From: VGWB01 sp964480945
GTDB lineage: Bacteria; Bacteroidota; Ignavibacteria; UBA10030
Direction: 5' to 3'
Assembly: GCA_964480945.1 (NCBI GenBank)
Contig: CAYZRX010000024.1
Span: 1-48,488 of the forward strand
DNA: 48,488 bases
The notes beneath the pieces were generated by a model. That model worked only from the letters and a program-made list of their open reading frames with translations. It was not told the origin of the DNA and did no database searches. The number at the start of each line of letters is the position of its first letter. The first letter of the stretch is position 1. Below, one piece after another: positions 5,902 through 14,571 of this stretch. Made by a program: the position numbers and the translations under genes.

Positions 5902-8226
5902 ATGCTGGTGGGGAAGAGGTTGAGATCCCTAAGATTGATGTTTTACACGGCGGGCGCGATCCTGGCAGTGGTTTTCGCCATTCAAAATGCCTTCGCGCAG
6001 GTTCAGGCTCCTCGCAGCATCGAAGTTCCGCAGTTGCAGGGCACGCAGATCTATCCGATGCCGGGTTGCGAGCGGCTTTGGCGAGGGGAGCTGGAAGTTC
6101 AACGCTACGTCGAACTGCACCCGGAAGTGCAGGCAGCAACGCAGCTGGCGAAGAAGACCGCGTGGAATTTCAACGTGGGAGATACGCATTCGTGGTGGGC
6201 GACCAACATGGTGACCAACCAGGAATATCCTGTCCCCTCAACCTGCAGGGGAGTTGGGACACATGCGTACTATTTCGTGGAAGATTCGTTGTGGCAATCG
6301 GGGCGAGTCAATCAGGCAGCGGTGGATTCGATCGGCGTGGCGTTTGACCTGAGCACGCCGGCGAACTCCCAGAAAGGGATCTACGACACGGACGTCGAGA
6401 CCTTCGGGGATCCTCCTGACGTTGATGGTGATCCGCGCATCATTATCCTGATTTTGGACATCAAGGACGGATACACGGGAGGCTCCGGGTCCTACACGGC
6501 AGGCTACTTCTACTCGATCAACGAATATCCGGATGGGTCGATCCCCGGCCACAGAAGCAACGACGCCGAGATATACTACGTGGATGCGTACCCCGCCGAT
6601 CTTACCTCGAGCGGCGGTCTCCAGAACGCTGCGAGCACGACGGCACATGAGTTCCAGCACATGATTCACTGGGCGCACGACAAGAACGAAATAACGTTCA
6701 TCAACGAATCGTGCTCGGAGGTGGCCTCCCTCGTTTGCGGGTATCCTTTCACGGGGCAGAGCCTCTATACAGATGCCCCGGATATCGCCCTGCTGTCGTG
6801 GTCGGGGTCGCTCGCCGACTACTCGCGGGCCGCACGCTGGTCCCTCTATCTCTGGAATCAATTCCCGAACGGATACTTGAAGCTTCTTGTGGACAACAAG
6901 GGGACGGGGATCACGGGCGTCGATAACGCACTCGGTCTTTATGCGCCTCCCACGGCTCGACGGTTCAACGACATCCTTCCCGACTGGATGGTCGCAAACT
7001 ATCTCAACGACGCCTCGGTTGACTCCCGCTACGCCTACACGTATTCAAGCACTCTCACGACGGCCAAGGGTATCAGTTACATTACCCCGAATGTTACCTC
7101 TCAATCGAATGCTATCTCCCCCCTGGCTGCGGATTACGTCTCGTTCACTTCAGGACAGTCGCTGAACATCACCTTCTCGTCCTCCTCGAACCTTGCAGCA
7201 AGGGCGATCGAAATCGGGCCAGCCAGCAAGCGGGTGCTGAGCGTGCCTTTGAACGCCGCGATGTCCGAACCGGAGTTCGGGACGACGTACTCGTCCATTA
7301 CGTTTGTCGTGATGAATCTCTCGCAATCGAGCGATGGCAGCTACGGTTATCAAGCGACAGGAACCGGGGGAGGAGTCGTGGAACTCAAATGGGACGAGAC
7401 AGAGCCAACGGGCTACCTCCGTCTTTCCCCTCTCGATACGGTCTGTGTTACCTTCGATGCAGTTGGCGGGGCGCTGCTCGATTCGGTGCGGGTCGCGCTC
7501 CGAAGGGCGGGGGTTGTAAGGGGAGGCGTGTGGAGATATTCGGGGGCTCCGGTACCGACGCCTCTCGGCGCTCCACTAGCAAAGCCGACTACTGCGTCGA
7601 CAACCCTGACGCCGCCCGTGCTCGACGCGGGCGCGACCTTCCCGTACGCGAGCCCTTATCCAAACTGGCGCACGATCGACCTGCGGTCATACAATATTCC
7701 AACTGACCAGCCCTTCGCTGTCGGGTTCTGGCTCGAGAGCGACACCTCGAACGATGCGCGGGTCATGACGACCCTTTACAATAGCAGCGATGCCTACCAC
7801 AGCTTCACGTATCTCCACGACCCGTCGGGGGGCGTCCCCGGCTGGTACTATCTGAGCGGAGGGGGATCTGATATTTATCTCTATCTCATTCGGGCCTACG
7901 CGAGCGTGCGTGATTCGAGCGCGCCTCCGCCGGTGCCGACCGTGCCGTTGACGATGACGCTGCAACAGAATTATCCCAACCCGTTCAACTCGTCGACGAA
8001 AATCCGATATACGATTTCCGTCGGCGGGCACGTGAATCTGCGCGTGTTCGACCTGATGGGGCGTCTCATTGCGACTCTTGTCGACGAGGAAGAATCGGAG
8101 GGGGAACACGAGACTGAGTGGAATGGACGGACGGTGAACGGGTCGGTCGCGGCGAGCGGAGTCTACTTCTATCGGCTGCAGAGCGGCAGCTTCCAGGGGG
8201 CGGAAAAGATGATCCTGCTCCGATAG
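5902..8226 (+). CDS. Secreted M30-type zinc metalloprotease with T9SS sorting domain
   Basis: 774 residues. A basic N-terminus and hydrophobic segment (FYTAGAILAVVFAIQNAFAQ) form a signal peptide. The catalytic core resembles hyicolysin-type peptidases (M30): DPRIIILILDIKDGYTGG, RSNDAEIYYVDAYP, then the zinc site HEFQH at 249-253 followed by INESCSEVASLVCGY. The last 80 or so residues are a type IX secretion C-terminal domain: LQQNYPNPFNSSTKIRYTI, RVFDLMGRLIATLV, ASGVYFYRLQSG and a final KMILLR. The enzyme is thus exported by Sec and moved across the outer membrane by T9SS; no T9SS machinery is in the window. ATG 5902 directly follows the upstream stop; ATG 5938 also gives a usable signal peptide. 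Confidence 0.85.
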   Translation: MLVGKRLRSLRLMFYTAGAILAVVFAIQNAFAQVQAPRSIEVPQLQGTQIYPMPGCERLWRGELEVQRYVELHPEVQAATQLAKKTAWNFNVGDTHSWWATNMVTNQEYPVPSTCRGVGTHAYYFVEDSLWQSGRVNQAAVDSIGVAFDLSTPANSQKGIYDTDVETFGDPPDVDGDPRIIILILDIKDGYTGGSGSYTAGYFYSINEYPDGSIPGHRSNDAEIYYVDAYPADLTSSGGLQNAASTTAHEFQHMIHWAHDKNEITFINESCSEVASLVCGYPFTGQSLYTDAPDIALLSWSGSLADYSRAARWSLYLWNQFPNGYLKLLVDNKGTGITGVDNALGLYAPPTARRFNDILPDWMVANYLNDASVDSRYAYTYSSTLTTAKGISYITPNVTSQSNAISPLAADYVSFTSGQSLNITFSSSSNLAARAIEIGPASKRVLSVPLNAAMSEPEFGTTYSSITFVVMNLSQSSDGSYGYQATGTGGGVVELKWDETEPTGYLRLSPLDTVCVTFDAVGGALLDSVRVALRRAGVVRGGVWRYSGAPVPTPLGAPLAKPTTASTTLTPPVLDAGATFPYASPYPNWRTIDLRSYNIPTDQPFAVGFWLESDTSNDARVMTTLYNSSDAYHSFTYLHDPSGGVPGWYYLSGGGSDIYLYLIRAYASVRDSSAPPPVPTVPLTMTLQQNYPNPFNSSTKIRYTISVGGHVNLRVFDLMGRLIATLVDEEESEGEHETEWNGRTVNGSVAASGVYFYRLQSGSFQGAEKMILLR

Positions 8227-8326
8227 ATCGAACGTCACCGGTTCAAGCTGCTGCCGGATGATCTGCCGGAGCCCACGGGACTGGATGGTCGTCCCGACAC
8301 TCTCCAGAGCCTTGAGCTCATTCCTC

Positions 8327-8366
8327 AAAAATCGAAACGCCCCTTCCAGTTATCAGAAGGGGCGTT
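8327..8366 (-). terminator. Terminator of the 8523-13017 minus operon
   Basis: Perfect 11-bp inverted repeat AACGCCCCTTC (8336-8346) / GAAGGGGCGTT (8356-8366) with a 9-base loop. Read on the minus strand it is followed by TCGATTTTTGAGG, a usable T-tract. It lies in the 296-base gap between two convergent genes and may also slow plus-strand transcription. The same stem recurs at 13844-13874. Confidence 0.75.
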
Positions 8367-8522
8367 GCCGTTGCATCAAACCAGATGCACGGACATTCGC
8401 TTCACAGCCTCTCGCTCACGTTCACAGAAACGCATGTCGCCTTCCTTGCGTCCTCTTGGGCTGATGAGGTCCGATCGGTGGGAAACAAAAGTAGCGCGAA
8501 GCGACGGGAGGGTCTGTTGCCT

Positions 8523-10328
8523 TCATCGCGGGGGCGAAGCGTCGCGCGCTCGGTCCTGTGCGAATACCTCCTCCCAATCCGTTGAAAGAAGCTGTTGCCT
8601 CGTCACTTTGCGCAGGTCGTACTGCTTTGGAGAGCCATACGAGATAAGGATGTAAGTATCACGGTCCTTGAAGTGCTCCAGAACGCGGGCGTTTGACTCC
8701 GCCTTGGCGTAGCGACAGAGCACCACATCGTTGTCGAAGTTGGGTGAGTTGTTTCTATAGCCGAAGACCCATCCTTGATTCGACCACGTGAATATGAACA
8801 CAACGCTGTTGTGAATATTGTGCTCCTGGATAGCTGCATAAGGCTCGTCGATGGCACGGGTCAGGCGGCTGATATGAGTCATTCTCTCAGGAACAAAAGT
8901 CAGCAATGAGAGCACAACACTGATCACGAGGAAATTCGTCGGAAAAGCATGAAATGCCGGAAATCGAGATTTCATCAGATCGTGGAGCCAGAGGAACCCT
9001 CGCCCGGAGAGCAGGACCAGGGGAATAATGCTTTCATAGTAGAGGGTGGGGCCCAGGTCTGATACACCCGGGATCCACCAGAACAAATAAGCGACGGCAA
9101 AGCAGGCAAGGATTGAAAGGGCAAGCCTGTCTCCGAGCTCGAGTTGACGTCTGAAGAAAATGAGGATTACAAAAAGAAGGCTTGCGGGAAATCCGAAGAG
9201 AAAGGCGTTCAACCGACCGACGTTGTAACCAAGGTTCTGAATCGCAGAACCGATCGTGTGCGAGAACGGTCGGAACCCCAGCTTGTATGCCGGATCGTAG
9301 AAAGTGATCGGGGACATGAAGTAATTCCCCGTTATTAATTTGTCGTAGACCAGTGTGAGCAGAATCATGACAAGGAAACCTGCTCCCATAAAGACGACCG
9401 CAAGCGGCCTCCGGACCTGGTTGCGGTAGAGCCTGTAAAGGATGAGGATGAGGAATGGTAAGAGGAACGCTATCGCCGTCAATGGTCGAATGTTTGCCGC
9501 GAACCCTGCCAAGAGGCCGGCGAGGAATGACAAGGAGTACTCATAGGTTGGTACCTTCTTCGTTCCGAAGATCTTCAGGAAAAGGATGAAAAAGGACGCA
9601 AAGCAAAACGCCGTCGTTGTCTGGCTCAGCCGAGAGGATGATATGAGGTAGAAAAAGGGCGAAATGAACAGAAGGAGTGACGAGACCGTGACGAGCCGAT
9701 CGTCATCGAACAGATCCCGAGCGATCCTCGCGAGCAGTACGATAAAGGCCGCACTCAGGAAGACGGTGATGATGTACTCGCTCCCGAGCATCATGCCGAT
9801 TGCGAGCACCAAGGGGTGACCGAATTGATACATTCCAACAAATACTGCGGATTTGTTGATGATGAAGACATTGAAGAAATTCAGGGGGGAGGGGGGAGGG
9901 GGATTGAACAACCGTCCCGCGAGATACGTCTTGGCTTGGAACACATACGCCAGCTCATCGTCGGTCACTTCGGTTGCACGGAAAACAAAGAGGATCAAGC
10001 CCGTGATGATCAAGGCCGCGAGGACGGAAAGCAGCAATGGGAGGTGCCTGTTCCTCACGAAGCGTGGCAGTTTCAGACTGAACCCGGTTGCTGACAATGC
10101 CCACGCGAGCAGGAGAGACGCGGGGAGCAGAAGCAGAAGCTTCCACAACATCGACGCGACCTGAAGAGGCGGCATCCTAAAAAGGTGCGTGTTCCCGTCG
10201 CTCATGTAGTTGAAATTCGGAAGCTGAAACCAGTCGTTCGACCAGGCTATCTGGAAATAGATAACCAGAAGCACGATGCCTGTGAGTGCTGGCAGCGGGA
10301 ATCGGCGGAGGTTCTGATGAATTTGCAT
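8523..10328 (-). CDS. GT-C family membrane glycosyltransferase (ArnT/PMT-like)
   Basis: 601 residues, largely hydrophobic with about a dozen membrane segments. The first large extracytoplasmic loop carries EVTDDELAYVFQAKTYLAGRLF, the acidic motif plus helix seen in GT39/GT83-type transferases that use polyprenyl-phosphate sugars. YQFGHPLVLAIGMMLGS and NIRPLTAIAFLLPFL follow the family's loop and mid-region patterns. The soluble C-terminal part is short. The start is placed at ATG 10328; a TTG at 10337 is in frame. It is the last gene of a minus-strand group with a HAD phosphatase, a UbiA prenyltransferase and a methyltransferase, which suggests it uses the lipid-linked sugar those enzymes make. 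Donor and acceptor are unknown. Confidence 0.75.
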   Translation of the reverse strand: MQIHQNLRRFPLPALTGIVLLVIYFQIAWSNDWFQLPNFNYMSDGNTHLFRMPPLQVASMLWKLLLLLPASLLLAWALSATGFSLKLPRFVRNRHLPLLLSVLAALIITGLILFVFRATEVTDDELAYVFQAKTYLAGRLFNPPPPSPLNFFNVFIINKSAVFVGMYQFGHPLVLAIGMMLGSEYIITVFLSAAFIVLLARIARDLFDDDRLVTVSSLLLFISPFFYLISSSRLSQTTTAFCFASFFILFLKIFGTKKVPTYEYSLSFLAGLLAGFAANIRPLTAIAFLLPFLILILYRLYRNQVRRPLAVVFMGAGFLVMILLTLVYDKLITGNYFMSPITFYDPAYKLGFRPFSHTIGSAIQNLGYNVGRLNAFLFGFPASLLFVILIFFRRQLELGDRLALSILACFAVAYLFWWIPGVSDLGPTLYYESIIPLVLLSGRGFLWLHDLMKSRFPAFHAFPTNFLVISVVLSLLTFVPERMTHISRLTRAIDEPYAAIQEHNIHNSVVFIFTWSNQGWVFGYRNNSPNFDNDVVLCRYAKAESNARVLEHFKDRDTYILISYGSPKQYDLRKVTRQQLLSTDWEEVFAQDRARDASPPR

Positions 10329-10447
10329 TCGGCTCAATACGTTGTGACCTGTTGAACCAGAGATCTGATTGGCCGTGTCGGGTAATCCAGAGTTCTCAAG
10401 AGAACGGCTGGAATGAGATTGCTCTTGCCACCTTCACCTCGGACTCG

Positions 10448-11173
10448 TTACGAAAGCGATCGCGATGACATCTGATTGATTGTAGAGGTTCGGGCGACCT
10501 GGTTGGTGAGCTCCAGATAGTCCTTGAAATATCCGACACGATTTCTCTTTTTGTTTCCTATGATGAGAAACTGCATGCCTGCGTTCCTTGCACACTCCGC
10601 GTCCAGATCCTCTTCGTCGCCGATATAGACGCACTCGTCCGGTTGAACGTCCAAGAGCTTGGCAACAAATTGAAGCCCCCGCGGATTTGGCTTCAACCGA
10701 TTCACAGAGCTGTCTGTGGCACAGACGGCGTGCGCAACTGACAAGCCGAGGGCGCTCAGCTTCTGAACGGCGGGATAGTCAGAAAAGACTGCCGTCGCGA
10801 CGCCTCGAGCCTCGAGGGCTCTGAGAAACTCATCAAGATGATTGTACTTGCACCGCGGAAGGTATCTCAGTGGTCGGACAAGCATCCATTCCGTGACGAT
10901 ATCCCTGACCGCCTCGGGAGGGACGCGACAGCGATGTGCCGCCCATTCATATTGGCTCTCCTCCAGGCGCTCAACCTCATCCTCCCTGTGCCTGATGCGC
11001 TGCTTCCTGAATGCCATGATCACGCCAAGATCCTTCAAGTGTGCCGGCCCGCCAAGGGCGTGACGGCACAGCTCCCCGAACATGAACCTTCTCAGAATCC
11101 TCTTGTCGTACAACGTACCATCTACATCGAATATCACGGAGCGGATCTTGGACCAATCAATCGTCGAGGGCAT
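10448..11173 (-). CDS. HAD-superfamily phosphatase
   Basis: 241 residues with all four HAD motifs: FDVDGTLYD (nucleophile Asp16, acid Asp18), AVFSDYP (motif II), the Lys of RLKPNPRG (motif III) and YIGDEEDLD (motif IV). A helical cap of type C1 lies between motifs I and II. A GGAAG ribosome site precedes the ATG, 19 bases after the UbiA gene. In DPPR-type pathways the UbiA product is a phosphorylated polyprenyl-phospho-sugar that must be dephosphorylated, and this enzyme is well placed for that step. That role is inference; the sequence shows only a HAD phosphatase. Confidence 0.8.
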   Translation of the reverse strand: MPSTIDWSKIRSVIFDVDGTLYDKRILRRFMFGELCRHALGGPAHLKDLGVIMAFRKQRIRHREDEVERLEESQYEWAAHRCRVPPEAVRDIVTEWMLVRPLRYLPRCKYNHLDEFLRALEARGVATAVFSDYPAVQKLSALGLSVAHAVCATDSSVNRLKPNPRGLQFVAKLLDVQPDECVYIGDEEDLDAECARNAGMQFLIIGNKKRNRVGYFKDYLELTNQVARTSTINQMSSRSLS

Positions 11174-11192
11174 GATCTTCCGTCAATCGCTT

Positions 11193-12125
11193 TCACGGTC
11201 TGGTGATGAATGCATCCTTGAGGAACCATGACAAGAACGGCAAATCAATGACAAAAAGAAGGCTCACCAGCGCCGAGACAAGAATCACATATGCGATGAA
11301 CAGAGTCTCTTTGTAGAGCCGCTCAGGGTGTTGCACGGGTGAATTTGGCTTCATCCCGATGTAGAAGTACCAGGCAAATAGGCCTGCCAGAAAAGGGAAA
11401 CTGAGAAGGAGCTCGATTCGGTATTTGATGAGGAATACGCCCCCGAAAAATGCCGACGTGAGACTGTAGAAGAAAGCCGAAATGAGGAGTTTCTTCTCAT
11501 CGTAGACGCCGAACGATTTTCGATACTTGGAAGCAAGCGTCGCATCGCCGATGAATCTGAATTCTGCATAGCGCTTGACAGCCATGAGGAAGGCTCCCCC
11601 CATCCAGTACGACACAAGGAGGCTCGAAGGGGGAAGCTGCAAGTCCGAAACGATCAACCAGCCGAGAGCCAATCGAATCGGATTGTTGATGGACTCGGAT
11701 AAGACGTCGACGTAGGCCTTGTCTTTCGTCCGGATTGGTTTTGCATTGTACAGGATGCCCATCGCGGCAAAGAGAATCGCTGTAAAGAAAAAGTCTCCGC
11801 TCACCAGGCCCGCAAGTGCAAGTCCAGCAATCAAGAGGAAAACGTATTCCGCCGCAACGAGATACGGATTCAGACCTGCGGAGACCGAGGGTCGATTCTT
11901 TTTGACGGGGTGGAAACGATCAAACTCCGCATCCAGCCATTCGTTCATTACATAGTTCGCAGATGCGATGAGGCACGCGCTGAGCAGACCAGTGGCCAAT
12001 CGGAATGCAAAGCTGGAGAAGGGTAATTGCAGGAAGATCGCCGCAATCAGGGTGCCAGGCAGAATGAAGACGTTTTTGAACCAGTGGTCAATCCTTGCGA
12101 TTCTCAAATATGGATTCAGGTTCAT
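11193..12125 (-). CDS. UbiA-family prenyltransferase, DPPR-synthase-like
   Basis: 310 residues, eight to nine membrane segments. The first Asp-rich motif is NEWLDAEFDRFHPVKKNRP; the HP-K-K-NRP tail is the hallmark of decaprenyl-phosphate phosphoribosyltransferases (Rv3806c type) rather than of quinone or heme prenyltransferases. The second motif region reads YNAKPIRTKDKAYVDVLSES, and GGAFLMAVKRYAEFRF also matches that subgroup. The expected reaction moves 5-phosphoribose from PRPP to polyprenyl phosphate at the inner membrane. The Asn-Glu in the first motif (usually Asn-Asp) is a small deviation. A good GGAAGGGG ribosome site precedes the ATG, and the upstream methyltransferase stop is 1 base away. 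Confidence 0.78.
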   Translation of the reverse strand: MNLNPYLRIARIDHWFKNVFILPGTLIAAIFLQLPFSSFAFRLATGLLSACLIASANYVMNEWLDAEFDRFHPVKKNRPSVSAGLNPYLVAAEYVFLLIAGLALAGLVSGDFFFTAILFAAMGILYNAKPIRTKDKAYVDVLSESINNPIRLALGWLIVSDLQLPPSSLLVSYWMGGAFLMAVKRYAEFRFIGDATLASKYRKSFGVYDEKKLLISAFFYSLTSAFFGGVFLIKYRIELLLSFPFLAGLFAWYFYIGMKPNSPVQHPERLYKETLFIAYVILVSALVSLLFVIDLPFLSWFLKDAFITRP

Positions 12126-12126
12126 G

Positions 12127-13017
12127 TTACCCCTTCCGACGGAAGATGGCGTACAAGGAGTCCCGCAGGTTCAGAGGGACCGTCAGTTTCTCGAAAACCG
12201 CAAGGGACGGAACACGCAAGAACTTCGGCAGATACCTGTTCAGCCGGTCGACGAGGTAGTCAGCCGAGAAATACCAGCCTGGCCGGCCCCATTCCAGTGC
12301 CTCGAGGGAAGCTTTGTCCAGCCCCAACGAGAGAATTCGTTTGTTGAAGTAGCCGACATGGGCAACTCGGAAATGCCACCATTTCCAGCGCAGGACCCTC
12401 GCTGCAAGCGAAGAGATATCAGGCGTAACGACGAACCCGATGCCATCCGGTGAGAGTGCATCCGAGATTGACCGAAGAAGGCCGATCGGATCCGTGACGT
12501 GTTCGAGAACGTCAACGAGAGTTATGACGTCGAACTGTCCGCTGATCTCTTTGTGCGGAAACGTACCCTGCAGGATCCGGAGGCCGCGCTGCCTTGCCTG
12601 GTCACAAAGCCAGTGTGATGGTTCGACGCCCCAAGCGTCAAACCCGAGCTTGACGGCTTCTTCCAGCATGATGCCGCTTCCCGCACCAATATCCAGAAGT
12701 CTTCCCGATTGTTTGTGTCTCCTGACAACCTGCAGGAGTTTCATTGCCTGCAGGGATCTGTATTCTCTTCCAGCTTCATACGAAGAATCCTGGAGACTCT
12801 CATAGAGGGGTAACGGATCTTTGATCCTCGAACATTGTCGGAACCCGCAGTCCAGACACTGATAAATCTCCTCGGTTTGCCCATAGTTACTGTCTGTAAT
12901 CGCGAGATCAAGTGCTTCCAGAGGACGGTTTACCGCTGATTTCCTCCGCAAGACCATCCTGTGAGATCCGCAAATCCAGCAGACAAGACCTTCGACTGGC
13001 AAAGCTCTTTCGGCCAT
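12127..13017 (-). CDS. Class I SAM-dependent methyltransferase with N-terminal zinc ribbon
   Basis: 296 residues. An N-terminal CWICGS and a later YQCLDCGF form a probable four-cysteine zinc ribbon, typical of methyltransferases that modify polysaccharide or lipid-linked sugars. The SAM-binding core follows: RLLDIGAGSGIMLEEA, WGVEPSHW, FDVITLVDVLEHVTDP and LSPDGIGFVVTPD. Start at ATG 13017, with an AGGTG just upstream; GTG 13020 overlaps it. It is the first gene of the minus-strand group with UbiA, HAD and GT-C. It probably methylates a sugar in the same pathway, but the substrate is not determined by the sequence. Confidence 0.8.
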   Translation of the reverse strand: MAERALPVEGLVCWICGSHRMVLRRKSAVNRPLEALDLAITDSNYGQTEEIYQCLDCGFRQCSRIKDPLPLYESLQDSSYEAGREYRSLQAMKLLQVVRRHKQSGRLLDIGAGSGIMLEEAVKLGFDAWGVEPSHWLCDQARQRGLRILQGTFPHKEISGQFDVITLVDVLEHVTDPIGLLRSISDALSPDGIGFVVTPDISSLAARVLRWKWWHFRVAHVGYFNKRILSLGLDKASLEALEWGRPGWYFSADYLVDRLNRYLPKFLRVPSLAVFEKLTVPLNLRDSLYAIFRRKG

Positions 13018-13835
13018 CACCTGACACTTGAGAGTTTACAACTTGGATGGGAAATCCTTCGTCCTTAAGATCCTGAACGTTTGGATGGAAATCAAGAGTG
13101 TGTGCGGTGCCACCTCTGATCCGGGGAGGCGTGGTAGCGTGTGTCTGATTCTCAAACGCTGCGCCGATTCGAGCTCCTGATCAAGATGACATCGAGATGT
13201 ATCCGATCGAGAGAATGGTCACGCATCAAGCTCAAAGGTCATGCCTCTGGTTAAGATCTCGCCGCCGAGGAAGGAGGTGTACAGTCGGAGCGGGACATGA
13301 TTCGCGCTGTTGCCCCCTCGACGTCGACGCATCATATGATACCGCCCTGCTTTCTTGTTGCTGGCTCGATGATGTAATCTCTCCGGTAACGCCCTCATTA
13401 AACGACGCTTTCGATTCTGTGAATCGCCCCGGTCTTCCTGGAGCCTCTGAAGTTGAAAGCTGCATTCTCTTGATCCTAGCCTGCATACCCTCCTTCCATG
13501 GAGCAAGGGGAACTGTCCTGCAAGGCATCGACCGAATGCGGGCTGAGGCAGTCAATCTTGGGGAGGTATCCTAACACATCCTTGCGACGAACATCATTGC
13601 TGAATTGGATCTCCCTCTCCTTGATAATTCCTCGATGGACGGATGTCGAACCGGGCATCGGGGTCAGTAGACGCTGAGGTTGAGCATCAGCTTCCAAGGG
13701 ACGGGAAGAATGATCCCTCTGCAGTGCAGTAAGAGATTCTGCATCGGGGTGTTGGGGGGGAGATATCCTGCCTTGATGGGACGACAGAGTGCCTTCGAAA
13801 TGTGGTTTCGCTCAATGAGGCTGGACAACATTCCC
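13018..13835. other. Non-coding stretch, no gene recognised
   Basis: About 820 bases between the methyltransferase start and the rpsU terminator. Open frames here have no recognisable motifs, lack ribosome sites and are rich in Arg and Ser, like antisense shadows. The promoter of the methyltransferase-UbiA-HAD-GT operon must lie near its left end, but I see no convincing -10/-35 pair. It may contain a decayed gene. Confidence 0.5.
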
Positions 13836-13874
13836 AAAAACGAAACGCCCCTTCTGGTTGCCAGAAGGGGCGTT
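13836..13874 (-). terminator. Terminator after rpsU
   Basis: Perfect 14-bp stem AACGCCCCTTCTGG (13844-13857) / CCAGAAGGGGCGTT (13861-13874) with a 3-base loop. On the minus strand it is followed by TCGTTTTTGGG. It lies 33 bases beyond the rpsU stop. The core stem is identical to the terminator at 8336-8366. Confidence 0.85.
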
Positions 13875-13906
13875 CCTGTCAGAGCAAAGGTCGATGAAGA
13901 AAAGCC

Positions 13907-14113
13907 TCACATGGCCTCTTCCATCATCGCGCGCTGCGCTCGGCGAATGGCCTTGACTTTCTTCATACGTCTCTTCACAGATGGCTTTGTGAAGAATGTC
14001 CGTTTCTTGAATTCCTTCAACACTCCCGACCGTTCGTACTTCTTTTTGAACCGGCGGATTGCACGATCAATGGGCTCATTCTCGCCTATGATAATGCCTA
14101 CCAGATGAATCAC
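13907..14113 (-). CDS. rpsU: 30S ribosomal protein S21
   Basis: Up to 68 residues with the S21 signature VGIIIGENEPIDRAIRRFKKKYERSGVLKEFKKR and a basic C-terminus (KRRMKKVKAIRRAQR), as for bS21, a small subunit protein that helps mRNA engagement. The start is unusual. The GTG at 14113 lies inside the ribosome site GAGGAGG itself, whereas a CTG at 14104 is 8 bases after AGGAGG and would give the family-typical M-V-G-I-I-I start, about 65 residues. No ATG is available. The coordinates use GTG; CTG initiation is an equally good reading. It lies 26 bases downstream of the zinc-ribbon gene. Confidence 0.9.
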   Translation of the reverse strand: MIHLVGIIIGENEPIDRAIRRFKKKYERSGVLKEFKKRTFFTKPSVKRRMKKVKAIRRAQRAMMEEAM

Positions 14114-14139
14114 CTCCTCGGGTCTCGGATGCTTGATGA

Positions 14140-14571
14140 TTATGCTTGTGCCTGAATCTGCCCGGCGAGTTCGGGTTCGACAGCCGGAGGGACGTTTTCG
14201 ATGAGCCGTCGCTCACCCAGCTTCTCAAACGTGACAGTGATGGCTTGCGTGCCATCGGATGTTTTCTGCTTGGCGATGACCTTGCCGACGTCATCCCATT
14301 CCGTATGGTAGATGGCCTGACCGACAGTGTAGGCCTGCTCCTTCGTGTACGTCGTGCAGAGGGACCGATCGATCTTCATTGGTTCACCCCTCTTCGTCTG
14401 CGACAAAGCCTGCCTTTCGATCAACGCGCTATGCTTGCACCTGGTGCAGCGATACCACACCTTTTGGGCTGGCTCTTGACCTCCCTCTGATTGCATCTCG
14501 CCGACGAGCTCCATTTTTGTTGGCTTGCGGCAGTATGCACAGTCATACACTATGTACTTCGTCTTCGCCAT
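14140..14571 (-). CDS. Zinc-ribbon protein of unknown function
   Basis: 143 residues. YDCAYCRKP and later YRCTRCKHSALIE form a CxxC...CxxC zinc ribbon in the first 50 residues. After a linker, YTVGQAIYHTEWDDVGKVIAKQ and ITVTFEKLGERRLIENV resemble a small SH3/KOW- or CarD-like beta-barrel that often contacts RNA polymerase or RNA. The final 15 residues are Ala/Pro/Gln-rich. A GGAAGGAG ribosome site precedes the ATG. Its position directly upstream of rpsU and behind one promoter hints at a role in translation or transcription. I do not recognise a named family. Confidence 0.7.
   Translation of the reverse strand: MAKTKYIVYDCAYCRKPTKMELVGEMQSEGGQEPAQKVWYRCTRCKHSALIERQALSQTKRGEPMKIDRSLCTTYTKEQAYTVGQAIYHTEWDDVGKVIAKQKTSDGTQAITVTFEKLGERRLIENVPPAVEPELAGQIQAQA

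Noticed and set aside
13197..13574. 125-residue plus-strand frame in the gap before rpsU
   Set aside because: Arg/Cys/Ser-rich shadow-like composition, no motif, no ribosome site; overlapping frames on the other strand are equally long.
13680..14108. 142-residue plus-strand frame antisense to rpsU
   Set aside because: It overlaps the well-supported S21 gene and terminator on the opposite strand and has no recognisable motif or ribosome site.
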